Positions 1 through 7,112 of a stretch of 64,000 nucleotides of DNA are shown piece after piece; the first letter of the stretch is position 1; each line of letters starts with the position of its first letter. The position numbers and the translations under genes were made by a program. The stretch lies in the NCBI RefSeq assembly GCF_002161215.1, contig NZ_NFMB01000006.1, positions 62,001 to 126,000 on the forward strand. The letters run 5' to 3'. This stretch comes from Flavonifractor sp. An10. GTDB taxonomy: Bacteria > Bacillota > Clostridia > Oscillospirales > Oscillospiraceae. The notes beneath the pieces were generated by a model that worked only from the letters and a program-made list of their open reading frames with translations, was not told the origin of the DNA and did not search any database.

Positions 1-633
1 ATCATGTACGGCGGCTTCCTGGGCTGCGGCAGCGCCCATCACATCATCGACGCCCTGGCCGAGAAGGGCACCAAGGATCTGACCATCATCGGCAACGACT
101 GCGGTATGGCCACCGGCCCTCTGGGTGAGGAGTACTACGGTGTTGCCAAGCTGGTGCACAACCACCAGGTCAAGCACGTCATCGCCACCCACGTGGGCAT
201 GACCCCCGACGTGGGCACTCAGGGCATGGTGGACAAGACCCTGACCGTGGATCTGATTCCCCAGGGCTCCCTGGCCGAGATGATCCGGGCCGGCGGCGCC
301 GGCCTGGGCGGCGTGCTCACCCCCACCGGCGTGGGCACCATCGTGGAGGACTCCCCCTTCTGCCTGGGCAAGCAGACCATCGACGGCAGGGAGTACCTGC
401 TGATGAAGCCCATCCGCGCCGACTTCGCCCTGCTCAACGGCCACATCATTGACAAGTTCGGCAACATCTGGTACAAGGGCACCACCCGCAACTTCAACAT
501 CGTCATGGCCACCGCCGCCGACGTGGTCATCGCTGAGGCGGACAACGTGGTGGAGATCGGCGACATTGAGCCCGAGAACGTGGTCACCTCCGGCGCCTTT
601 GTCAATTACATCGTGGATGGAGGGAATGTGTAA
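1..633 (+). CDS. atoD: 3-oxoacid (acetoacetate/butyrate) CoA-transferase subunit A, 5' end missing
   Basis: Alpha subunit of a family I CoA-transferase, which moves CoA between acetoacetate or another short acyl group and acetate or butyrate in the cytoplasm. The reading frame is open to the left edge and the first visible residues (MYGGFLGCG after an Ile codon) match the glycine-rich stretch that lies about 20 residues into AtoD proteins, so the true start is outside the window; 210 residues remain. The segment GTKDLTIIGNDCG is typical of the family. The TAA stop overlaps the ATG of the beta subunit by one base, as expected for subunits made in equal amounts. In lysine-fermenting butyrate producers such a pair ends the lysine-to-butyrate route; that role cannot be confirmed here because the upstream genes are not visible. 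Confidence 0.93.
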   Translation: MMYGGFLGCGSAHHIIDALAEKGTKDLTIIGNDCGMATGPLGEEYYGVAKLVHNHQVKHVIATHVGMTPDVGTQGMVDKTLTVDLIPQGSLAEMIRAGGAGLGGVLTPTGVGTIVEDSPFCLGKQTIDGREYLLMKPIRADFALLNGHIIDKFGNIWYKGTTRNFNIVMATAADVVIAEADNVVEIGDIEPENVVTSGAFVNYIVDGGNV

Positions 634-1292
634 TGGATAAGTCTGAGATCAAGGCCTTTATTGCCAAGCGCGTGGCCAAGGAGCTGAAGGACGGCGACGT
701 GGTCAACCTGGGCATCGGCCTGCCTACCCTCGTTCCCGCCTATCTGCCCGAGGGCGTCCACGTGATCCTCCAGTCCGAGAACGGCATCATCGGCACCGGC
801 GCCAAGCCCACCGCCGAGGAGGCCGACCCCCACTTCAAGATCGACGCCGGCGGCTCCCCCGCCCAGGCCGCCGTCTTCGGCTGCTACATTGACTCCGCCA
901 CCTCCTTCGGCTTCATCCGCGGCGGCCACGTCAACGCCACCATCCTGGGCGGCCTGGAGGTGGATCAGGAGGGCTCCCTGTCCAACTGGATCATCCCCGG
1001 CAAGAAGATGCCCGGCATGGGCGGCGCCATGGATCTGCTGGTGGGCGCCAAAGAGGTCATCGTGGCCATGGAGCACACCGCCAAGGGCAAGCCCAAGATC
1101 CTGAAGAAGTGCACCCTGCCCTACACCGCCGTCCACTGCGTCACCAAGATCATCACCGAGATGTGCGTGATCAACGTGACCGACAAGGGCCTGGAGCTGG
1201 TGGAGATCAACCCCGAGTTCACCGTGGACGACGTGAAGGCCGCCACCGAGGCCGACCTGATCATCTCCCCCGATCTGAAGCCCATGTGCTGA
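633..1292 (+). CDS. atoA: 3-oxoacid CoA-transferase subunit B
   Basis: Beta subunit of the same CoA-transferase, 219 residues, normal for AtoA. It carries the catalytic-glutamate motif of family I transferases, seen as SENGIIGTG around residues 48-56; the Glu forms the acyl-glutamyl-CoA intermediate. The glycine-rich start VVNLGIGLPTLV is also characteristic. Its ATG shares a base with the atoD stop, indicating translational coupling. It is the last gene of its operon: the next gene is convergent on the minus strand, and hairpins fill the gap. Substrate preference (acetoacetate, butyrate or acetate) is not readable from the sequence. Confidence 0.94.
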   Translation: MDKSEIKAFIAKRVAKELKDGDVVNLGIGLPTLVPAYLPEGVHVILQSENGIIGTGAKPTAEEADPHFKIDAGGSPAQAAVFGCYIDSATSFGFIRGGHVNATILGGLEVDQEGSLSNWIIPGKKMPGMGGAMDLLVGAKEVIVAMEHTAKGKPKILKKCTLPYTAVHCVTKIITEMCVINVTDKGLELVEINPEFTVDDVKAATEADLIISPDLKPMC

Positions 1293-1295
1293 AAC

Positions 1296-1470
1296 CTCAA
1301 TCAGACGGCAGACGCCGTCTGATTGAAAACAGCCCGCTGCATGCAAGGCCGGGCCGCCGTCGGCGGCCCGGCCTCACACTTGCGGGCTGAGCAGTGTTTT
1401 CAGCCACGCACATGTCGCGGCTGAAAACTGCCTGCTATTTTTTCGCGCCGCAGGCGCGAACTCTGCGAGG
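1296..1470 (-). repeat. Four-hairpin structured element, copy E
   Basis: Read on the minus strand this is one of five related intergenic elements. In order it shows the conserved segment CTCGCAGAGTT (1459-1469), hairpin I (CGCGCC/GGCGCG, 1444-1458), hairpin II (1396-1428) with the conserved loop GACATGTGCG, a segment resembling CACTTCTCA, hairpin III (12 bp stem, 1347-1373) and hairpin IV (12 bp stem, 1298-1325). The stem sequences differ from the other copies but pairing is kept. It fills the gap between the convergent atoA and MocA-like genes, so hairpins III and IV may also act as terminators although no T-run follows. Confidence 0.7.
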
Positions 1471-1502
1471 CCGCCCCTGGGGGAAGGTTCCTTGACAGAC
1501 GG

Positions 1503-1536
1503 AGCGCCGCCCCGGCATTGCCGGGGCGGCGCTTTT
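1503..1536. terminator. Hairpin terminator between convergent genes
   Basis: A perfect 14 bp GC-rich stem (1503-1516 with 1520-1533) with a 3 nt loop runs into TTTT on the plus strand, just outside the 3' end of the minus-strand MocA-like gene. It most likely ends plus-strand transcription from atoDA; minus-strand function is less supported because no T-run follows on that side. Confidence 0.6.
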
Positions 1537-1539
1537 CTG

Positions 1540-2100
1540 CTATCGGGACAGATCCGCCGGGGTGTCCACGTCCATCAGCTCTCTGGGGGAGGACGCCTCC
1601 ACCAGCCGCAGCCGCTCCGGGTGGCGGCGGAGCACCGCGCTGCCGCCGGTGTCGCCGGTGAGGGCGGCCAGCTCCCCAAAAAAACAGGCGGGGAAAATCA
1701 CCGGGTTGCCCCGGGTTCCCCGCCAGGACAGGGCGCAGATGGCGTCCCCCGCGTCCGAAAAGGCGTCCAGCAGCCGCCGGACGCTCTCCGTGGTCAGCCA
1801 GGGCTGGTCGCAGACGGCGAACAGGGCCCCGTCCATCCCGTCCATGGCGGCCACGCCCAGGCGGATGGAGGCGGCGATGCCCTCCCCCGCCCCCGGGTTG
1901 TCCAGGGGGCGGAAGCCGTACTCCGCCCCGGCGGAGAGCACCTCCGGATAGGGGGAGCACACCACCAGCCGGCCGAAGCCGGCGGGGGCCAGGGCGGCCA
2001 TGGCACGGCGGTGGAGGGGCACCCCCTCCACCGCCGTGAGCAGCTTGTTGGAGCCGAACCGCCGCCCCGCGCCGGAGGCCATCAGCACGCAGCCCACCAT
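1540..2100 (-). CDS. MocA/MobA-like nucleotidyltransferase (molybdenum cofactor cytidylyltransferase family)
   Basis: 186 residues, the usual length of MocA-type enzymes, which attach CMP to molybdopterin to make the dinucleotide cofactor used by xanthine dehydrogenase-family hydroxylases. Visible motifs: an N-terminal nucleotide-binding loop, LMASGAGRRFGSNKLL (residues 6-21), corresponding to the family LAAGxSxRxGxxK pattern; GEGIAASIRLGV (residues 73-84), matching the GMGxSL motif; and CDQPWLT, the metal-binding segment. It starts at an ATG overlapping the stop of the preceding membrane-protein gene (TGATG). A molybdenum hydroxylase operon begins 5 kb away, which fits a cofactor role, but other MobA-fold nucleotidyltransferases cannot be excluded. 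Confidence 0.82.
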   Translation of the reverse strand: MVGCVLMASGAGRRFGSNKLLTAVEGVPLHRRAMAALAPAGFGRLVVCSPYPEVLSAGAEYGFRPLDNPGAGEGIAASIRLGVAAMDGMDGALFAVCDQPWLTTESVRRLLDAFSDAGDAICALSWRGTRGNPVIFPACFFGELAALTGDTGGSAVLRRHPERLRLVEASSPRELMDVDTPADLSR

Positions 2101-2459
2101 CAGCCGAAGCCGTTGGCCAGATACATGATGAGGAAGGGCACGGCCACCTTGATGAGGCCCACCACCAGCGTCATGACGGTGAGGAGCACCAGGGCCTTGC
2201 CCCGGCTCTCAAAGGTGTCCTCCCACCGGCGGAGCATGTTGGTGAAGTTCCGGGTGCGGTTCTGGGCGCCGATGAGGTCGGCGATGCTCTTAATCGCGTT
2301 GAAGGCGGTGTAGCCCATCCAGATGGGCAGGGCGATCATGGAGACGTTGTGGCTGAACCCCCCGCGGAACAGGAAGAACAGCGCCAGCAGGAAGCTGGCC
2401 ATGGTAAACAGCAGGTAGGCCCAGACGCCGACCTTGGCGGCGCGGTCATGTGTAGGCAT
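2100..2459 (-). CDS. Small integral membrane protein of unknown function
   Basis: 119 residues if translation starts at the ATG (Met-Pro-Thr-His) preceded by a purine-rich GAAAGGAA site; a longer frame to 2528 exists but lacks a good ribosome site. Three hydrophobic segments are visible at about residues 12-34, 40-58 and 90-115, with a charged stretch (NRTRNFTNMLRRWEDTFESR) between the second and third. I do not recognise the family. It lies between threonine synthase and the MocA-like gene on the same strand and its stop codon overlaps the start of the latter, so the two are probably translated from one message. Confidence 0.75.
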   Translation of the reverse strand: MPTHDRAAKVGVWAYLLFTMASFLLALFFLFRGGFSHNVSMIALPIWMGYTAFNAIKSIADLIGAQNRTRNFTNMLRRWEDTFESRGKALVLLTVMTLVVGLIKVAVPFLIMYLANGFG

Positions 2460-2502
2460 AGCGGTTTGTTTCCTTTCTCGGTGAAATGTTGATTGCTTCT
2501 GG

Positions 2503-3741
2503 TCAGGGCGCGATGCCCGCCTCCGCAAAGGCGGAGAGCAGCGCGTCCATGTCCGGCGGCACCACCAGCGGCTCCCCGGCGGCCCTGATGCCGCTCTCCA
2601 CGTCCTTGAGGCCGTTGCCGGTGACGATGCTCACCACTGTGGACTCAGGGGAGATCAGCCCCAGCTCCAGGGCCTTCTTCACACCGGCGGTGCCGGTGAC
2701 CCCGGCGGGCTCCCCGAACACCCCCTGGGTGCGGCCCAGCAGGCGCATGGCGTCCAGGATCTCCCCGTCGGACACGTTGACGGCCACGCCGTCCGACTCC
2801 CGGATGGCGTTGAGGGCCTTGTCCGGGTTGCGGGGCACCCCCACGGCGATGGAGTCGGCCAGGGTGTTCTCCTCCATGGGCCGCCACGGCTCCCCGGTCT
2901 GGATGGCCCGGTTGATGGGGCAGCAGCCCTCCGCCTGCACGGAGATGAGCCGGGGCAGGCGGTCGATGAACCCGGCGGCGTACAGATCCTTCAGCCCCTT
3001 CCACGCCCCGGCGATGGTGCACCCGTCCCCCACGGACAGGGCGATGTAGTCGGGCACCTGCCAGCCCAGCTGCTCCATGATCTCCAGGGTGACGGTCTTC
3101 TTGCCCTCGGACAGGTAGGGGTTGATGGCCGCGTTGCGGTTGTACCAGCCCCAGCGGTCGATGGCGGCCTTACTCAGCTCGAAGGTGTCCTCATAGGAGC
3201 CGTCCACGCTCACCACCGTGGCGCCGAAGATGCGCAGCTGGGCCACCTTGCCCTTGGGGGCCCGCCTGGGCACGAAGATGTAGGTGGACAGGCCGGCGGC
3301 CGCCGCGTTCCCCGCCAGGGAGGAGGCGGCGTTGCCCGTGGAGGAGCAGGCGATGGTGTCCGCCCCCGCCTCCCTGGCCTTGACCACCGCCAGGGCGGAG
3401 GCCCGGTCTTTCAGGGAGGAGGTGGGGTTCTGCCCGTCGTCCTTGAGGTACAGGGTTTTCAGCCCCAGGGCCCGGGCCAGGCTGTCCGCCTTGTACAGCG
3501 GCGACCAGCCCACCCGCAGGGGCGGCGGGGCGGAGCCCTCCTCCACCGGCAGGAAGGGCCGGTACCGCCACATGGTGTTGTCCCGGCAGGCGGCCAGGTC
3601 TTTGGGCGAGAAGTCCCGCCGGATGGCGGCGTAGTCGTACACGATGTCCAGGATGCCGCCGCAGGCGCAGGTGGTCAGGCCGGGGACGGCTTCATATTCC
3701 TTCCCGCACCTGACACATTTTGCACCGAGGATATACTTCAT
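2503..3741 (-). CDS. thrC: Threonine synthase
   Basis: PLP enzyme converting O-phosphohomoserine to threonine. 412 residues, with an N-terminal zinc-ribbon-like CxxCG...CxCGG pair (residues 10-30) found in one branch of threonine synthases. PLP-lysine motif is NPTSSLKDRASAL (Lys about residue 111), the substrate-binding SSTGNAASSLAG follows at about 133-144, and the phosphate-binding glycine-rich segment SVGDGCTIAG lies at about 235-245. Ribosome site AAAGGAGG sits 8 bases before the ATG. It heads a minus-strand run with the membrane protein and MocA-like gene. Threonine synthase paralogues acting on other substrates exist in Clostridia, so the exact substrate is inferred. Confidence 0.85.
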   Translation of the reverse strand: MKYILGAKCVRCGKEYEAVPGLTTCACGGILDIVYDYAAIRRDFSPKDLAACRDNTMWRYRPFLPVEEGSAPPPLRVGWSPLYKADSLARALGLKTLYLKDDGQNPTSSLKDRASALAVVKAREAGADTIACSSTGNAASSLAGNAAAAGLSTYIFVPRRAPKGKVAQLRIFGATVVSVDGSYEDTFELSKAAIDRWGWYNRNAAINPYLSEGKKTVTLEIMEQLGWQVPDYIALSVGDGCTIAGAWKGLKDLYAAGFIDRLPRLISVQAEGCCPINRAIQTGEPWRPMEENTLADSIAVGVPRNPDKALNAIRESDGVAVNVSDGEILDAMRLLGRTQGVFGEPAGVTGTAGVKKALELGLISPESTVVSIVTGNGLKDVESGIRAAGEPLVVPPDMDALLSAFAEAGIAP

Positions 3742-4633
3742 GTGGAAAACCTCCTTTCAGGGGGTGAAGAAAGGGCGCTCACCCGGGGGCATCCCGGCAG
3801 GCGGGCGGCGCGGCAGGGATGCCGCGCCCTACAGGCGGCCGCCATGTATGGCGGCCCTACGGAGGCGGGCGGATGATATCCGCCCCTACAGCGTCGGCCC
3901 AAGCTGCGGATCGTTCGCTTCCGCGTAAACGCGAAAGCTCATTCCCTCCGCTGGGCCTCCTTCTCCCCACGCGACCCGCGGCACAGCCGCTGGGCTCGCG
4001 CGGGGGCCCCATTCCCATAAGCGCCGAAGTATTTCAGGGGCATGGCACTGATGGCGGCCCGGCGGGCCAAGCCGGTACAGCGCAGCGGCTATCAAGGCTT
4101 ACAGGGTAATCCCGATGCGTGCCACCCGAGGCGCGGCAGCGCCTTTTACATACGTGCCAATCGGGCGGGCGGCAATGCGCGCCCGGTCTCTGCCCTGTCC
4201 GTACAGCCCACCGACGCCATGGGCCCCGGGTCCAGGGCCGCAGCCCTGGTGGTTTTCCCACCGCTTTTGACATCAAAAGCGGTGCCCCGGCCGAGTCGGA
4301 GGCGCCGGGGGCGCTTCCGATAAAAATCCAGCGAAGCCACCTCCCAAAAAGCGGCCCGTTCCCCGGGGGCATCCCGGCAGGCGGATGGCGCGCCGAGGGT
4401 CGTCGCGCCCCACGGGTTGGTGGATACGCGGGCAAGCGGGCGACCACAGGTCGCCCCTACATCGTCGGCACAAGTTACGGATCACTCACTTCGCCGCAAG
4501 CGGCAAAGCTCGTTCCCTCCACTGTGCCTCCTCTCCCCACGACGACCACTCCGTTGGGTCGCCGCGGGGACCCCATGGAACAGGCATAGCAGTTGTCATG
4601 TCCCCGCGGGCGGCGCGGCAGGGATGCCGCGCC
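3742..4633. repeat. Mosaic of palindromic intergenic tiles (no gene)
   Basis: About 890 bases with no convincing gene. It is built of short palindromes, most ending in CCCTAC: a GCGGCAGGGATGCCGC-type tile (about 3810-3832 and again 4611-4635), a GGCCGCCATGTATGGCGGCC tile (about 3838-3857), a GGGCGGATGATATCCGCCC tile (about 3867-3886), and GGGCGACCACAGGTCGCCC (about 4438-4456). A non-tile block of about 80 bases starting GTCGGCCCAAGCTGCGG at 3893 recurs at 11180 and, diverged, at 4464. ACCGCTTTT/AAAAGCGGT (about 4259-4285) is a further hairpin. The tiles recur in other orders at 10.8-11.3, 21.8-22.05 and 32.9-33.2 kb. Open frames through this DNA are low-complexity and frame-independent, so I treat it as repeats. 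Confidence 0.75.
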
Positions 4634-6100
4634 CTACAGGGTCTTGAGCACCCCGGCCTCCTCGTTGAAGGCGTTGATCAGCGCATCCAGCTGGTCGGCC
4701 TGCCGGTGCACGTCGTCCCACACCGTGCCGTACCACAGGTCGTTGAGCTCCTGGGCGGTGCGGCCCTGCTGCTCCACCCAGGTGTAGTATTTCAGGTTGT
4801 GCACCCGCTTGCGGTCGCAGTAGTTCAGCTCCGCCATGGAGTCGGTGCGCAGGCCCAGCAGGTGGAGGGCGTGATCCACCGCGGCGGCGGTGCCGTCGTA
4901 GGGGCCGTACTGCTCGGCCAGCTCCTGGATGCGGGAGCCGTACATGGCCGCCGAGTCGGTGAGGACGGTGGCCACCACGTCGTGCTCGGTGAGCTCGTAG
5001 TACTTGGCCAGCTTGACGCAGCACAGCACGTTGGCGATGCCCGAGATGCCCAGCAGGGACAGGTTGGCGATGGTGTCCTCATCCACCCCCACAGCGCGCA
5101 GGTAGTCGTGGCCCGCCGGGTCATTAAACAGCCGGAGCAGCCGCTGGGAGTCCTCGTCGTCGATGTCGATGACCATATCGGTGTTCTTCACGTTGTGGAT
5201 CCAGGGGATGTGCTTGTCGCCGATGCCCTCGATGCGGTGGTCGCCGAAGCCGTTGTTGAGAATGGTGGGGCACTGGAGGGCCTCCCCCACCGCCAGCTTC
5301 AGGCCGGGGTAGACCTCCTTCAGGTAGTCGCCGCAGCCGATGGTGCCCGCGCTGCCCGAGGTGAAGCAGGCCCCCGAGAGCTTGTCGCCGGGGCGCCTGA
5401 CGGCCTCAAAAACCTCGGCGATGGCCCGGCCGGTGACCTGATAGTGCCACAGGTGGTTGCCCATCTCCTCAAACTGGTTGAAGATCATGCAGTCCGGCTC
5501 CTGCCGCAGCTCGTGGGTCTTGTCGAAGATCTCCTTCACGTTGGACTCGCAGCCCGGGGTGGCGATCACCTCCCCGGCGATCTGGGAGAGCCACTCAAAC
5601 CGCTCCCGGCTCATGCCCGCGGGCAGGATGGCCACCGACTTGACCCCCAGCAGCTTGGAGTTGAAGGCCCCGCCCCGGCAGTAGTTGCCCGTGGAGGGCC
5701 ACACCGCCCGGTGGTAGCCCGCGTCAAACTGCCCGGTGACCAGCCGGGGGGCCAGGCAGCCGAAGGAGGCCCCCACCTTGTGGCAGCCGGTGGGGAACCA
5801 CTTGCCCACCAGGGCCACGATGCGGGCCTTCACGCCGGTGAGGGCGGGGGGCAGCTCGATGTAGTTGGGCACGTCCCGGTACAGGCCGCCGGCCTCCGCC
5901 GGTTCGTTTTTCCAGGTGATGCGGAACAGGTTCAGAGGATTCACGTCCCACAGGCCCACGCCCCGGAGCCGCTCCTTCACCGCCTCCGGCACGGTCTCAG
6001 GATTGCGCATGTTCTCGAATGTGGGAATGATCACGCCGTTCTCCCGGGCCTTCTGAATATTGCGCGCCAGCACGTCCCGGTGAACCGTCAGATCGATCAT
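4634..6100 (-). CDS. Fold-type II PLP-dependent enzyme of unknown substrate (cysteine synthase/threonine synthase superfamily)
   Basis: 488 residues, longer than cysteine synthase (about 300). Recognisable parts: HKVGASFG (about residues 107-114) occupies the place of the PLP-lysine motif; WPSTGNYCRGGA (about 132-143) is the substrate-loop equivalent of SSGNH; TSGSAGTIGCGD (about 246-257) is the glycine-rich phosphate loop. The N-terminal 60 residues and C-terminal 120 residues are extensions outside the core. A strong AAGGAGGCGG precedes the ATG. The TAG stop falls inside a palindromic tile (TAGGGCGCGGCATCCC), so the natural 3' end may have been altered. It may be a lyase or a thiolase-type enzyme of amino acid fermentation; the sequence does not say which. 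Confidence 0.8.
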   Translation of the reverse strand: MIDLTVHRDVLARNIQKARENGVIIPTFENMRNPETVPEAVKERLRGVGLWDVNPLNLFRITWKNEPAEAGGLYRDVPNYIELPPALTGVKARIVALVGKWFPTGCHKVGASFGCLAPRLVTGQFDAGYHRAVWPSTGNYCRGGAFNSKLLGVKSVAILPAGMSRERFEWLSQIAGEVIATPGCESNVKEIFDKTHELRQEPDCMIFNQFEEMGNHLWHYQVTGRAIAEVFEAVRRPGDKLSGACFTSGSAGTIGCGDYLKEVYPGLKLAVGEALQCPTILNNGFGDHRIEGIGDKHIPWIHNVKNTDMVIDIDDEDSQRLLRLFNDPAGHDYLRAVGVDEDTIANLSLLGISGIANVLCCVKLAKYYELTEHDVVATVLTDSAAMYGSRIQELAEQYGPYDGTAAAVDHALHLLGLRTDSMAELNYCDRKRVHNLKYYTWVEQQGRTAQELNDLWYGTVWDDVHRQADQLDALINAFNEEAGVLKTL

Positions 6101-6176
6101 GCAACCGCCTCCTTTTCATGCTATCTCCATGATAACACAAGGCGGGGAGAAATCAAGCCGCAATTGCCGCCGGAGA

Positions 6177-6208
6177 CAAAAAGATGGGGCGCCGCTCTGC
6201 GGCGCCCC
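6177..6208 (-). terminator. Rho-independent terminator of the lipoprotein gene
   Basis: Perfect 10 bp stem GGGGCGCCGC/GCGGCGCCCC (6186-6208) with a 3 nt loop; on the minus strand it is followed by TCTTTTTG. It sits 12 bases past the stop of the minus-strand lipoprotein gene. Confidence 0.85.
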
Positions 6209-6220
6209 GGTGGTCGGCGG

Positions 6221-6721
6221 TTACGCGTCGTTGGAGGAGAAGGACTGGGTGTACAGCACGTTGCCCGCACCGTCCATGAAGGTGACCACCACGACGACCT
6301 CCTCGTTGGAGACCATGGACTTCAGCTCGGCGGCGGTGCTCCGGTAGGCGTCGGCGCCGGCCTCGGTGGAGGACTGGAGGGCCTCGGCATAGACGGCGCG
6401 ATCCTCCTCAGAGGTCTCCAGGCTGTCGATGGTGAAGTCATACCGCAGCTCGTTGCCCTCGGCGTACATGGCCGCGGAGGTGCCCTCCTCGCCGTACTGC
6501 GCCGCGGTGGCGTCCACCAGCTCCTGCATGGCGTCGGAGTTGAAGTAGTCCTCCAGGGTGGGCAGACCGCTGCTGTCCTGGGCGGGGGCGGACTCCTGCA
6601 CGGGGGCTTCGGAGGCGGGCGCGCCGGAGGGGGACTCCTGCGGGGCGTCGCCGCCGCCGCAGGCGGCCAGGGTCAGGAGCAGGCAGGATGCGGCAGCAAG
6701 AGACAGGATGCGCTTTTTCAT
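6221..6721 (-). CDS. Small secreted lipoprotein, DUF4854-like
   Basis: 166 residues with a textbook lipoprotein signal: MKKR, a hydrophobic core, then the lipobox LAAC at residues 18-21, followed by a Gly/Ser/Pro-rich spacer to about residue 50. The folded part (about 52-165) is acidic and ends in VVVVVTFMDGAGNVLYTQSF; the pattern resembles DUF4854 lipoproteins, common in Clostridia and of unknown role. The ATG overlaps the TGA of a 55-residue membrane peptide upstream (ATGA), so the two are coupled, and a terminator follows. The protein should be anchored to the outer face of the membrane. Confidence 0.85.
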   Translation of the reverse strand: MKKRILSLAAASCLLLTLAACGGGDAPQESPSGAPASEAPVQESAPAQDSSGLPTLEDYFNSDAMQELVDATAAQYGEEGTSAAMYAEGNELRYDFTIDSLETSEEDRAVYAEALQSSTEAGADAYRSTAAELKSMVSNEEVVVVVTFMDGAGNVLYTQSFSSNDA

Positions 6722-6885
6722 AGCTGTGTACCTCGTTTTTTCTTAAATTGCAGGCCCCGGCGGGCGGCCGCGCCGCAGACCAGACCGGCCAGGCCGTTCA
6801 GGGAGGATATTCCGATGTACAGGGCGCCGGACACCCCGATGACCAGCAGGACGGCAAAGACGGTGATCAGCTGCAGCGCCCTCAC
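6718..6885 (-). CDS. 55-residue single-span membrane peptide coupled to the lipoprotein
   Basis: A short frame starting at a GTG embedded in a GGAGGTGAGG context and ending in a TGA that overlaps the ATG of the DUF4854-like lipoprotein (ATGA). The product has a hydrophobic span at residues 4-27 (LQLITVFAVLLVIGVSGALY), a second weakly hydrophobic Ala/Gly stretch and a basic tail (RRGLQFKKKRGTQ). Positive charges at the end suggest the C terminus is cytoplasmic. An in-frame stop lies just upstream of the GTG, so no longer form is possible. The stop/start overlap is the main argument that it is real. Function unknown. Confidence 0.6.
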   Translation of the reverse strand: MRALQLITVFAVLLVIGVSGALYIGISSLNGLAGLVCGAAARRGLQFKKKRGTQL

Positions 6886-7112
6886 CTCCGGCGGAGACCC
6901 GCCCCATCACGGATAAAAGCAGTGTAGCACAGGAGCCCGGGTCTTTCAATCGCTTTTCATGAAAAAAGAACATGAGAAGATTCCGCCCGCGCCCTGAACA
7001 GTATATGGCCCGGGCCGGAGAGCCATGCCGGCCGGCCGGGAAGTTCTCCTTCCCTTTTGCCCGCCGTTGCGGTATACTGGTGGTGCCAAACAGAAAGGAG
7101 GCGCGCTTTTTT

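Noticed and set aside
4385-6916. 843-residue plus-strand frame over the PLP enzyme gene
   Set aside because: It is antisense to a recognisable PLP enzyme and lipoprotein, crosses palindromic tiles and has no domain or ribosome site.
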